Assembly (NCBI GenBank): GCA_013368325.1
Contig: JAACJK010000065.1
Span: 1-64,000, forward strand
From: Ephemerocybe angulata
Lineage: Eukaryota; Basidiomycota; Agaricomycetes; Agaricales; Psathyrellaceae
DNA: 64,000 nt
Direction of reading: 5' to 3'
Shown: positions 8,636 through 20,200 of the stretch, piece after piece
How the letters are laid out: the number at the start of each line of letters is the position of its first letter
How positions within the stretch are numbered: position 1 is the stretch's first letter
The notes under the pieces: generated by a model
The model's database searches: none
The model's input: the letters and a program-made list of their open reading frames with translations, nothing else
What the model was told of the DNA's origin: nothing
Program-made: the position numbers and the translations under genes

Positions 8636-11600
8636 ATGGCAGACTTCAGCTTTCTACCCACTTTGACCACGTCCGACGTTGATAGAGCCGCCCAAGTCAG
8701 TGCTAGACGTCGAAACCCTTCGAAACGAGCTTGAACTCCTCGACAGTTGATCCAACTTGGATATGGGCCCTCGACATCGACCACGACGCCCGAGGACCTC
8801 AAGAGGCTGCAGCAGGAGCTGTTTGAGATGCAGCGGCGGCCGGAGGCATGGGGGCTGGTCATTCCTCTGCTCAACCATGAAGACCCGAATGTGCAGTTCT
8901 TTGGTGCGCATACTGCTCAGGTGAAGGTGGCTCGGGATTGGTGAGTGGCGTCGATGAGATGTGAATTTCGTCTGATTTTGTTTAGGGATGCATTCCCTCG
9001 AGAAAACGCAGAGCAGCTGCGGGACCTCCTTGTGCAGCTGACGGCACACTCTATCGCTATTGGGCGGGGCAACTTTATATTGAGGAAGCTGTTTGTTGCG
9101 GTGAGTAAAGCCTCGGACAGTACGAAAGGACTCTAAACGTTCGCTAGATAGCATCGCTGGCGATTAAACTCGTTCCTGGACATCCTTCACGATGGCCGGG
9201 GTGGATCCTATCCTGTGTCCAAGCATTTTCAGAGCAAGGCGGATCGGCGGAGCGAATACACCAGTTCCTAGTCATTGTGGCAGAAGAGGTCGGAACTGCA
9301 GATTTACTGGGTGCAAGCAAGTGAGTAATAGCTAGTACTCAACGACGAGCGCTAATGTCGTGTACAGGGTACAGATGCAGCAAAGTCTGAGAGACGCGAT
9401 CCCCCTGGTCGTGCAAGCGATCACCTCTTCTGTCAACCGTTCCGTCTCGATATCTCAGTTCCAGTCCGCCCTCCTTACGCTTCAAGCATGGATGACCATC
9501 TTTCCTTCAAGGTCCGCCGCTTCTAGCTTTGGAGAAAGTGTGCTAATCCTCGATTTAGTGACCTCCTTCCGTTCATACCCATCCTTATCGGCCTGCTGGA
9601 CCCGTCAGACGACAACGAAGCGATCTTCATCGCAGCATCCGACACTCTGCAAGAGATCCTTTCGAAATCCCCGCTTTCGGACGGAGCGGCGACAAAGACC
9701 CTCACTGAACCGCTGCTCGTCTGGCTCGACTCCGTCGGGAGCTCCATCATCGCCCAAACGATTCAGAATAACGACGTCAACGAGGTGTCCCACTCTCTAT
9801 CCAAACTGCTTGTGGCACTTGGAGACCATTCGGCCCTGTACATCGCCGCCAACATCTCCTCTTCAATACCAGTAATCCCCGGGAAGACCAAGGGCTACCT
9901 TGCACAAACCTTCCTCCGGCTGATCATGGCGTACACCGGACTTCAAGGCTACTATGGTGCGGACGAAGAGGAGAGTGCCTTGACTCTCGACTTCTGGTAC
10001 CTGTTCCAAGAGGCCTTGTGGAGTACAGAGTACTTTGAAGACCCTGAAGACGACGTGCCTCCTCCCAACCGCGAGGACCCCGTGCAAGTCAAGATGGCGA
10101 AAGAGGTGTATATCGAGCTGGTCAAGGTCCTTCGACGCAAGGTTGCTTTCCCTCCTCCGCCAACAGGGTGGGGAAAGGACCAGATTGATGCCTTCAACGT
10201 TTATCGTCGCGATGTCGGAGATACTCTTATTAATGCGTAAGTCTCCGAGGCTCGCCGTAGTTGTCGCATGCTCACATATTGCAGATTCTATGTCCTTCGG
10301 GATGATATGCTGAGCTATTATGTTGGCGAGTTGGCGCAGCTTCTCGCTGATGAGCCGAACTGGCAGGTGAGCCTCACAACTCTTATCTCACATCTGGGCT
10401 CGACTGAGCGTTGATCAGGATGTCGAAGCTACTTTGCATTGCATCATGTCCGTCCAGGAAGCCGTCGACCTAGAGAAAGCGCCCCAACTGGCTAGGTTTT
10501 TCAACCAAGATATCCTCGGACGTCTTCCAACTACTGGCCACAACAGGCTCCGCAGAACAACTCTCAGCGTCATCGGTATGTACTTTGACTTTGCATAGTT
10601 TCATGAACACTACTCATGTGATTATAGGAACATATTCGACATGGTTTACTCTCTATGCCAAGGCTTCCGACACACCAGCTGATCCTACGCTTCTGCTTAA
10701 TGTCCTCAACTACGTTGTCACCGCATTGACAGACCCGGCTCTGTGCCTGCAAGCAGCGATTGCCCTCCGAAATTTGTGCGATACAAACAGAAAGGCTCTC
10801 GCACCCCATATCGGGGCGTTCGGTCAACTTCATGATGGCCTCGAGCGTATTCCTGTAAGGCAGTCCCTTTGTTTTACCGTTCTATCTTGCTAATACACCG
10901 CATAGGACTCGGAGAAGAGCAAGATCCTGCAGTCGATCGCGAGTGTGATCGAAGCGTTGCCTGCCCAAGAGATGATTCCTCCAGTCCAAGTGAGTCCCTT
11001 TGCGAATCGGCATGCATGTCTGCTCAGATCGGTGTGTATAGGCTATTGTCAGCCCTGTGGTACAGAAACTCGTAAGCGCGCTTCAGACGGCGTCAACGGT
11101 ATAGCACATTTTCTCTCAGTGAATGGACCGAGATTGACGCTGCTCTTTGTTAGCTTCCGGACGAAGCTCGAACCATGGTCATCCTTCAGCTGGAAATCCT
11201 GGCTGGCATCTCGAAGGGCTTGACTCGATCATCTGAAGGACCTTATGGCGACGCTGACGAGGATGACCCCGCTGTTCAAGCCCAAATAGAGAGCATCAAA
11301 GTGGCCCGTGAGGATCCTCGAATGCAGCAACTGAGGAACGATACGTTCTCCAGTATTCGGAGCATTATCGACATCTGGTCGACGGATGCTGAAATCAGTC
11401 ACGTATGTCCATGCTAATTGCTTCCTGGCGTTTGAGTCCGGCACTGACAGTGGGGTTTAGGCTCTCAGCGATCTCTTCAAGTCTATTACGTCCTTGCCAA
11501 GTGACATAACCCTGATCTCGCAGCCCGCAGGCCCGCTGCTTGAGTTAATCTGTGTCGCCGCGCAGAAACAGCTGACGGCCACCTGGCTTTCGCTCGCGGC

Positions 11601-12636
11601 GATCTTGATTGCGCAGCTGAACCCTCCTTCCTACTCGCTGGTTGTGAAGTCTGCTCCGGTGCGGGGCGCTGAGGCGATCCTTTCGCATGTTTTGCCTGTG
11701 TTACTCCAATGTGGCTTGACTGCTCTGGCCGTGCCTGGGGCTATGGAAGCGGTACGCCTCCCCGAGTTTGACCATCCGTGCCTTATCCTAATGTCGTGTG
11801 ATAGAATCCTGACATCGTTCAAGAGTTCTTCGCGTGTATGGACAGGGTGAGTGTATCTATTCCTTCCTGGTCGTAGGTGATTAACAGGGGAGCGTTAGGT
11901 TGCGCAAGACTTTACTAAGTCCTTCTACACCTTGGCTCCTGGCCTCTTGGACGCGTTGATGCAATGTGCGATTTCGTCTTTGGCACTTCAAGAGCGGTAT
12001 TCGCTGGTTGCCGCAGCGAACTTCATGGTTCGTTTCGTTGGCGGTTTCAAACTACAACACATCCAGCTGACGACCCAATACTAATACAGTCTAACCTCAT
12101 CCATCGGAGCTCGCTCACGTCTGAACTCAATGCACACAAGCTCGCCCTTCTAGCATCGCATGGACGATCGATCACCCGTGCTATCCTCCAAGGATTCGCG
12201 GGCGTTGCTCCACGGAGTGTTGTGCCTAATCTTATTGAGATGCTGGGTGCGTTGATGAATCGGTCGAGTGGAACAGATGGGGGACCTGCCACTGTTGCCC
12301 ATTGGATGCAGGATATCCTATTTTCGGTGCGTTTCGACTTTCGACTTCTATCTATCTTTACCAGCCTTTACCGCGTGCTGAATGCTCTCGATGCCGATCA
12401 GAATGATTTCGTGCAAAGTAAAGCCGGGCCTGAAACGAAGAAAGAGTTTATCAAGGCTGTTCTAGCGTAAGTGGACGTCCGTCCCCCTTCTGTTAGAGTC
12501 CTTGCTTAAAAGCGCGTTATACTTGCGTAGATCTCGGTCGTTGAAGAAAACGAGAGAGGCTGCACAGCAGTTTGCCCTCGTCGCTCGTGGCCTGGAAGGA
12601 TCCTCCTTTGGATATGCATCTGTTGTTGCAATGTGA
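8636..12636 (+). CDS. Importin-13-like karyopherin beta (nuclear transport receptor)
   Basis: This encodes an all-helical HEAT-repeat nuclear transport receptor of roughly 1,000 residues that should carry cargo through nuclear pores under RanGTP control. The start codon at 8636 opens a short first exon (MADFSFLPTLTTSDVDRAAQ) that splices to LIQLGYGPST at 8745. The N-terminal importin-beta domain follows, with NHEDPNVQFFGAHTAQVKV and a later AIASLAIKLVPGHP stretch, as in importin-13/Pdr6 proteins. About fifteen exons are joined by introns of 45-70 nt, and the frame stays open to TGA at 12634-12636. Assignment to importin-13 rather than transportin-3 rests on the N-terminal resemblance and is less certain than the karyopherin call. 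A segment is duplicated at the left edge of the window. Confidence 0.88.
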
Positions 12637-13316
12637 TCGACAGCCACACTATCTTCGAGCTCCAATAGAGGCTCTTGTCAGACTCATAGAGACTACGCGT
12701 CCTGCCATACTAAGTAGTTTAGCTAATTACGGAATACACTTTCCTTCCCGTGTGTCTCGACCCCTTTCAAGGAAGGCATGATATGGATCGAGAAGATTTG
12801 CCTCCGAACGCCTTTCCGCACGCCTTTTGTCTCTTCCTTCCCAGCTTGAAGACAGTACTGCGCTTTAAGAGCGCGCCTTCAGGATTCTCGCTCAATGGTG
12901 ATTGATAGGCTTCACGACAAGTGCACACTTGTGGGCGACGAGTCGTATATAATTTCTGTTGGCTGCCCCAAGTCCTGTAAAACAAGGCAGCCCCTAGCGT
13001 CGCCCACTGGTCAGGCTGCCGGCGGCACCATCTCCCAGCATCTCCCTCTACTTACTTATTCGTATTTTGGAGTCTGGAGATCAGACGGATGAGATCGCTG
13101 ATGCTCTGTTGATCAAGCGGGGCAGGGTGTGATGAGATCATGTGTGCCATGTTGCCTCTTTGTCTTCTTCCAGCAGCGAGTATGGTTCCGGAATTACAGA
13201 ATTACAGTTTTTATACTTATAATGGCTGCGTCACTCCGATCCATGTCCGAACCCCCATCCCTTCCTTGCCTTTTGACGCCCGTGAGTGTGTGCACAGACT
13301 GAGGGCCCCTGGTCAT
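12637..13316. other. Intergenic region between importin and membrane-protein genes
   Basis: It is expected to hold the importin 3' UTR and the promoter of the next gene. I see no further gene or repeat. Confidence 0.5.
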
Positions 13317-15576
13317 GGCTCCTCCTCCGTATCCCGCTGTGATATCGATTCATGAGACGTTTGGTATGTCCTTTGGTGTCATGTTCGCGGAGGGTGACGT
13401 GCTGATGGCGGTGGTACTCTACAGGTGCGGGGCTCATAGGAGCTTTGGTGAATGCAATGTATGTGGGGGACGGTCTGGCTTGGGTTGGGAATGGAGGGGA
13501 CTGACGATTCTGTGAAAGGATGTATGGGTTGACGACGCTACAGGTACGCAGCTTCGCTGTTGCTGAGATGAGTACCAGACTGAGATCGGCCGGAGACCTA
13601 TATCTACTACCTTCACTACTCAAAAGATGGAAGAACAAATCGGTTTCTGGTGCGTTCACTGCAGTTGGGCCAGAGAATGCGAGCTGAATATTCATAGGTT
13701 GGCTTAATTTGGTGAGATGAACCTCGACGAGAATAGTTCATTCCGTTTAACCACTTCTTGGGGTTACCAGGGCTATCGACACGATACATACCGGTCTGGG
13801 TGAGCAGCTTCCAAGTTCTCTTTGGCCTTTACTGGGGGACTAACATATTGTGCTCAGTATGCTGGTGCATCTACCACTACCTCGTTTCCCACTACAACAA
13901 CCCGGAAGGACTGAAAGTAGGGCACTGGTGAGATATTCACGTCAGGATAGTGATCATCCGCATGGCTGATATGGTTCCCTCTTACAGGACGCTATTCACA
14001 TCAATTCTCTGCAATGTATGTGTGAAGGTTTCTCCGATGCTTCTGCTTCTGACCGGAGAATCGCTTTCAGGTATTCATTTCATGCATTGTGCAAGGGTAC
14101 GTCTCGAACCATTGAAGGTCAGCAGCTCTGTCCTCACCCTCACCTTCAGATTCTTCACGGTCCGAATACACCAGCGTGAGTCCCTCGTGCATTGATGTGT
14201 TGCTCGTCAACTTAATCCCATGACCCCAGTCGCTCCCGCTCGTACCAAATGGTGGCTCAGCGGAGTTCTCGTAAGTGAAGCGAACAACGGCGAATTCAGC
14301 CCTACATCAGGAAAGGAAGCTCAATTGAAACGCAGGGCTTCCTCGTCTTCGCCCATCTCGTATTTGGAATATGTGCGTCTAATTCCCTGCCGAGTTCATA
14401 TCGCCAAAGCTAAATGCGACTTTTTCGGACTGTTTTTAGTGACTGTGGCCTACTGGTGAGCCATTCTGATGTCATTGAGGCCAGGCAAGAGCGGCCGCTA
14501 ACTACTTGCAGCTTTATCAAGAAAGATTTCGACAAATTGAGCGACTTCACGGTGAGTTGCTCCACATCTCGTGTCACTATACCCGAAGTGAGTGACCCTT
14601 TCGTCAACCTATTGTATAGCTTTTCGCCGCCACACCCTTCGCAGCAACTGCGGTTCTCGCCGACGTCCTCATTGCAGGATCCTTATGTGTCCTCTTACAT
14701 GGAAGCCGCACAGGGTTCAGAAGGTGTGTATTGGTTCTTTTCTTAGAAATGCGGATCTAACCGTTGCACGCAGCACTGATACTATAGTCACAACTTTGAT
14801 TGTATACGCCGTAAATCGGTGTCTGCTCACGGCGTATGTTCTTCTTTTTGAGACGCGTGGTCTACATCCGTACTCATCGCGCTTCGATAGTGCCAGTGCA
14901 ATTGTAGAAGTCATCGTGGTACGTATGATATCCAATCGAGAGGGTGCTTCTGCTCATCTCCGTCAACAGTTCTCGCTCAGGTCATACGCCTTATGGTACC
15001 TAGCAATCGACTTCGTCATCGGGAAACGTGTGTGCAGATTCACAATGAGCTCGGCCTCTGCTGATCACCCTCCTTCTAGTCTACGCCAACAGTTTCCTCG
15101 CATCACTGAACAGTAGAAAGGCTATACGAGCTAGATCGGGGTCAGGATCACAGCAGAGGAGCGACGTGCGTTACATAGAGACGGATATCGAGTTTGAAAC
15201 CCGACCAGTACGTCCCTCGCATCTCAGTATTCCGTACAGTATCTAACCTCCATCTGCAGGATAACGTGCAATCGGTGCGACCTGTCCCAGAACCCGAAGA
15301 TACCCGCAGATGCTAACGACTTGTCGCATTCTAGACGGGCCATTTCCTGGACCTCCGATCTCGAGGGAGTACTGCTCAAACAAGTACGATGGACGGCTCG
15401 AAAACAACCCATTCGCATATACAATCGGTTAAAGAAACCAAAGGCAAGCTAGCGGAGGTATGGCGTCCCTTCTCTTTCATGTTTCGGTCGATATTGAATA
15501 TGTCGGTTTGAAGGACCCCGACGCCGACGTCGACTTGGAGGCAATCCCCGCCGTGACGAAGATTCAGATACCATGA
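13317..15576 (+). CDS. DUF6534-type fungal seven-helix membrane protein
   Basis: This matches the basidiomycete family of hydrophobic multi-pass proteins annotated DUF6534, whose role is unknown. Spliced exons give the family landmarks in order: TFGAGLIGALVNAM then YGLTTLQTYIYYLHYSKDG in helices 1-2, AIDTIHTVCWCIYHYLVSHY, CNVCVK, then RSTDTIVTTLIVYAVNRCLLTA and YALWYLAIDFVIGKLYANSF, and a Ser/Arg-rich cytoplasmic tail after LNSRKAIRARSGSG. It has about ten small exons, with introns of about 50-70 nt. The C-terminus was chosen by using an intron at about 15275-15334 and another ending near 15513, giving a tail ending AVTKIQIP; a shorter form ending at 15316 is possible. Exon limits in the 13.55-13.80 kb part are uncertain. 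Confidence 0.75.
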
Positions 15577-15854
15577 TTATCACGAGTTCGCATACCCAGA
15601 CACAGATTAATGTACCGCCTGTCCACGCCCACCATGTAGCTATACTAATTTATTGAGGTTAACGATGCACACAGAGGCCAAATTACCGACAAGTGACTAT
15701 GAGTTGGGCTGGATTGCTGCGTCTGTCGCACACTACTGTCCCTCGTGGGTACGTTTCATTCTCGTTGAGTGCTCGTTATACATAAAATTTGAGCGATGTT
15801 GAGGACTCGAAGGCTACATAGAATATGATGATTGAATGTCCCAATTAAACTGCC
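15577..15854. other. Convergent intergenic region
   Basis: This short region lies between the 3' ends of the membrane-protein gene (+) and the Crinkler-like gene (-). Nothing else is visible. Confidence 0.5.
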
Positions 15855-18254
15855 CTAAAACCACTGGAGCCACCAGTCTGGAGAGAAAAGTCCGGAGATG
15901 ATGGATGTCTGTTTCGGAAGAACGCATCCCCATACTTCCACCCGTACGTTATGCCGTCCAAAAGTAACGCCTTCCAACTCGGTTGAAAACCTGTCCACAC
16001 CGTCGTCAACCATAGACCTATCATCTCCGACAACGACGAAGTACCAATGGCCCTCATCCCGAAGGCTGTTCTTGACCATTTGCAAGGTCCACTGAAGTCC
16101 TTTGACAGGACTTCGGTGGGCTTCGGTGCGAGAAATGGCCTGTACAACATATAGATTGCCTTTGCCATCGCCAAGGATGCCGTCAACTCCCGGTAAGTCG
16201 ACGACCGACGGCATCCAATAGAAAGGAATGTCGAGCCTTGGAGCATTCATGAGGGCGGACACCGTCCCAGGAAGGAGAGAAGATGTTGTTGCCATAGCTT
16301 TCTCTTCGACACCGGGTCGATAGATGGGAAGTGCCGCTCCGCCACTGCCCAGGCGACAATGCACAACACCCTCATATGCCCAGCTAGCGAAATCTCTAGT
16401 CCAGGAATGCGAACTGAGGGCTCGGAAGAGGTCGAAGATTTCATAATTCGACTTCTTGGCAGTGCCACACCCCTCAAAGATATTCCTGAGGTGGGTAGTG
16501 GGTATGAAGAAGGCGCCTAGCTGGCGCGACCAGATGTTGGTAGTAAGATCGTGTCTGGGTCGGAAGAAGAAAAGGGTGTCAGAGTCACAGCCTAGGGTAC
16601 TCGGTAGTTCCCGGTCGGCCACCGAGAAGGTCGACGGATTTGCCCATACCCGCATCGCCGTCTGCATTGCTTCAGCTATCAATACTTTTTCACTGTATTC
16701 CTGCATATCAGGAGACAAGCCAGACAACTTGATAGCCGTCCGAATATTGGGGCCCCATTTCTTGGCGATGTCGAAAGCAACAGACGGTTCTCGCCCAAGC
16801 TCTTTCCTATGTAAAAGAGTTGGTATGAGCCAAGAAATCGCTGGATGAGCACCATAAACTACTCACAAAGTTGCCGCTATCTCCATCGTTGTGGGCAGGT
16901 CCGAGACGATGACATAGGCCTCGCTCTGCTTCACCCATTGTTTCCACAATGAGGGTTTAGGCAATGCCGCCTGGATGAGCATGGGAGGACCCCGCGGCAG
17001 CAGAAATGGCGCGCATGGTATGGTGGTGTAGGCGTTACTGTCGGTCAGAGCCCAACACTTGGCCAGTCGTCTGTCGTCGTCAGCAGGCGCCACCCGCGTG
17101 GCACCTTCCTCGTCAAAGATAATGTAGCACATTGAACTGGATTGAATTGCTGTCGGAAGTTTGCACTCTAGACGGTGCAAGAGAAGGTATAGAAGGAAAG
17201 CAGTCTTTCCTGAGAGAGTAGATCAGCATTCAACTCACTTCTCCTGATCAAAACACTGTTATACGAACCGATCCCAGGGTGGCCTGCCAGGACCAATTTA
17301 ATTCCTTCTCGATGCTGCTCAGGCTTCTCTAGTTCAGCCTTGAAAGCCTTCTCCATTACATCGCGAAGCGCCATAAACTCTTTGCGAACAATGAGAATAT
17401 CCTTCACGTGGACCGGCATGTAGAGGGCACGCGCAATTGCCGTTATCCCGTCGAGACAAGTATACTCGAATCGCTCGGGAACCTCGACGCTATCGTCGGC
17501 AATTGGGCCAGCTTCATCGTCCTGGTCGAGCTCCATAGCGTCGCCAGTGATGGGTTCGCTGTCGCTGGCCGGTACGACATCCGCGCGAAGTAAAGTGCCT
17601 GTGTGCTGGGGCCATTTGTTGCCCCACGCCTTCTTATAAAACCAAGCTGGCGGAATGAGAGCGTTATTAAGGATGTCAAAAAGGGCTGCGCATTAAGCAA
17701 CGTACTCGTAGGATCCTTCTCATAGAGCTCTACAAATTCTCCAGTTAAATTGCAGCCACGGTAAACCTGCGGAACACGCACTCTTTTCTTTCTTGGCGTG
17801 AAACATCTCTGGGTCATACAGGAATTCCAGCACTGAGGGGCAAATTAGCGATGATATGACTTGAAGGCCATGGCAATGCAACCTTCAGGGGTGGCAGCCA
17901 GAACGTGCACCCGGCCAATGGGAGTGTCGGGAAACACGCTGATAACATTGGCATCCATTTCGAGGGCTTGGTGCCGGTGGCTGGGAAGGAATTTGCAAGC
18001 GCGAATCATTTGCTCGTCGTCGCCCGGAAGCAACGCCAAGTCTGTCTGCACCGCCTGTTAGTGAGTCGAATTCGCAGAAGCCCTGTACGTGCCTTGTAGA
18101 GGCTGAGGTCCCACATTCGTACGTCCTGACCGAGATCTTCGAGTTTCTCATGAACCTTGTCTCGAAGCGTGCAGATGCGGTCGTCGGGTTCGACTGCTAC
18201 GGTGAAGAGCTTGGGATTTTCAGCGGGGAAATAGCAATTAAGTTCGAGCGACAT
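15855..18254 (-). CDS. Crinkler-like protein: ubiquitin-like header, P-loop NTPase and restriction-type nuclease
   Basis: The protein starts MSLELNCYFPAENPKLFTV and continues to VRMWDLSLYKA, then LALLPGDDEQMI and VISVFPDTPIGRVHVLAATPE. This is the layout of the Crinkler (CRN) N-terminal header. After a linker comes a P-loop NTPase whose Walker A (GHPGIGKT) is cut by an intron at about 17215-17270; YIIFDEE is a candidate Walker B. The C-terminal part (about 15860-16300) contains PGVDGILGDGKGNLYVVQAI, which resembles the PD-(D/E)XK-like nuclease of CRN proteins. There are about seven exons and roughly 700 residues. The first intron is either a GC-AG intron or uses an acceptor 4 bases downstream. 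Family knowledge links such proteins to transposon-derived ATPase-nuclease modules in eukaryotes; its role here is unknown. Confidence 0.83.
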
Positions 18255-18416
18255 GGTGGTTTCAGTCGAAGTGGGACAGTCCCTGCGACCATAAAGGAGT
18301 AGGTCTTCGATCGAAGTCCCGCAAAGTCTAGGGGCATAATCGTGGGAATCGGATCCTCCTCCGGCGCTTGAAGTTGGCGCCTGCCACCGAATCGGTGCTA
18401 CTAGCCTGCGTGTGGT

Positions 18417-19300
18417 TTAGACTGACATCGCCGAGCGCAATGCGGAAAGCTTGAGGGTCGTTGCTGGTTGTACTGTGGCCATGGGTGTACGAGCTGGGGG
18501 GATATTGGTACCATTGGTGGTAGGGCTGGATGGAGGGTCTGGGAGAAACAGCAGAAGGCCGAACGGAAGAGGAAAAGTATGCATTGTAGTACTACAATTA
18601 TACGAAGAAGAGCGACAAGAAGAGCATTCAGAGCTCATTGGGGGAAACGCACCAAAAACTGAGCCCTATTTAAAGCTGCGCGACGCACCGTTCCTGGTCC
18701 GTTCAGCAAACTCAACGCGCCGAGATGCTTCGAGGATGGCCTCCGTGTCGCCACCACTGACTTTGGTCTGGCTACCACCGTTAAAATCGGCAACGGGTTT
18801 CGCACTGGTAGTGTATATATGTCTCCCGGTACGTCCCACGAGCACCGTCTCTTCCAACCAGTCGCCTGGACTCGCATTTCGAAAATCCAAACGCGTACCC
18901 GACGCGATCGCCTGGAGAGGCATGACCAGAATCGGGAGCCCCTAGTTGCTAAGAACATGGGCATCGTCATTTGAGCCCTTATCATTGCTGCGGCCCGTGA
19001 GGTCCACCTCTGATATCCGGCACATAGGGTGTCTCTGGATTTGCCCCAAGACCAGTGGGAACTGGTCTTGGTGGTCGCTGCGCTTTGAGGCGTCATGCTT
19101 TCCGAGGGGCAGTAGGGTTGAGAAATGGTGCGTTTTGAGAATAGTAGATGGTGGAAGGAGAAAGAAAGTTGGTTGATCGCCAATCTGAGAAAAAACAATA
19201 AATAGACTTCTCCGCGAAAATTGAGGCGGCATCCGCTCGATCAGGCAACCCATCGCTCCCATCGCTCCAGGTGCCAGCATGCCGTCTCAGAGCCGAGCGG
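18417..19300 (-). CDS. Tentative small gene, possibly DUF6593-like
   Basis: I could not settle a gene model here. The open frame at 18666-18923 encodes RLDFRNASPGDWLEET, then VLVGRTGRHIYTTSAKPVA, then SQTKVSGGDTEAILEASRRV. The order of a polar strand, a GR-Y segment and an EAILEASRR strand resembles the basidiomycete DUF6593 fold, but the match is loose. A possible upstream exon (19000-19110) reads QFPLVLGQIQRHPMCRISEV and would need splicing near 18945. The downstream half of such a domain was not found with confidence. It could equally be a relic. Confidence 0.25.
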
Positions 19301-20200
19301 CGATGGGAACCGAGAGTTCGGGCGATGACCTCACCGCCCTGGGCCCCGGGGGTATTGGGTCCGGGCTATCGCCGGGGCTATCTAATCTAATCTAGCTTAG
19401 TAATACATCACGTGAATGATCCGCGCGCGCGATTTGGGAAGGCCCCTGGCCGGCAACTAATTAAAATTTTGTGAACGCCGGTTGCCGGGGTCCAATCTAA
19501 ACTACGTTCCGCTTCTTTCGTTACAACGTCCAACAAGCGCCCAAGCCCCAAGAGAAGCCATTTATACGAACTTTCGGAATGCGAAGAAGAAGAGCCAGAC
19601 GCTCAAGAGCCCTGTTGACTATGCCTCAAACAGTCGGTGTTGGCAGTCATGTCAGAGGCTGACCTGGAAGACACTTGCATTCTGTAATATCGCCGATAAT
19701 ACTCATGAGCAGCCAAGTACGTCCCAAGCACCGCTGTGGTTGTGAGGCCAAGATGATCGTTGTAATCCAAGGGCCAAGGACGACACCTGCCAGCAAATTC
19801 AACATAAGGGTGCGAATTGTTCACTTCCTTTCTGGATTTGCTTGGATGTCTGGGCGCCTCTTGGCAGTCGAATCTTCATTCACCTTCCGGTCGATCTGCA
19901 GCGTAATGGCCAAGTATTCCATACCTCTACCAAGCACTAAGATACCTGCTTTCGTTAGACCTGATTAAAGAACGTAACTGGTTAACCTCTTCAAGCAGGA
20001 ACCGATTCTCGCTTGCACGCCGCGCTAAGCCATCACCCAAGCCATCACAGGTGGATTTACGGCTCCCAAGGTGAACCTTGTTGACCGAAAGGCTCGTTGT
20101 CAGTCGGCAAAGTCATCCTTGTCCTCTTCTTCCACTACCAAAGCCCGTCTTTTCTCTTCTCTCCTTTTCCGTCCCCTAATACCCCAACCGCGGCGGCTCG
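19301..20200. other. Intergenic region upstream of the first GH79 gene
   Basis: A minus-strand frame at 19603-19824 looks like a fragment with a short hydrophobic stretch in another frame, and I cannot assign it. The segment just before 20201 probably holds the GH79 promoter. Confidence 0.35.

Noticed and set aside
7933..8874. Minus-strand 313-codon frame
   Set aside because: It runs antisense through the first importin exons and across a GC-rich repeat. Composition and overlap mark it as a shadow frame.
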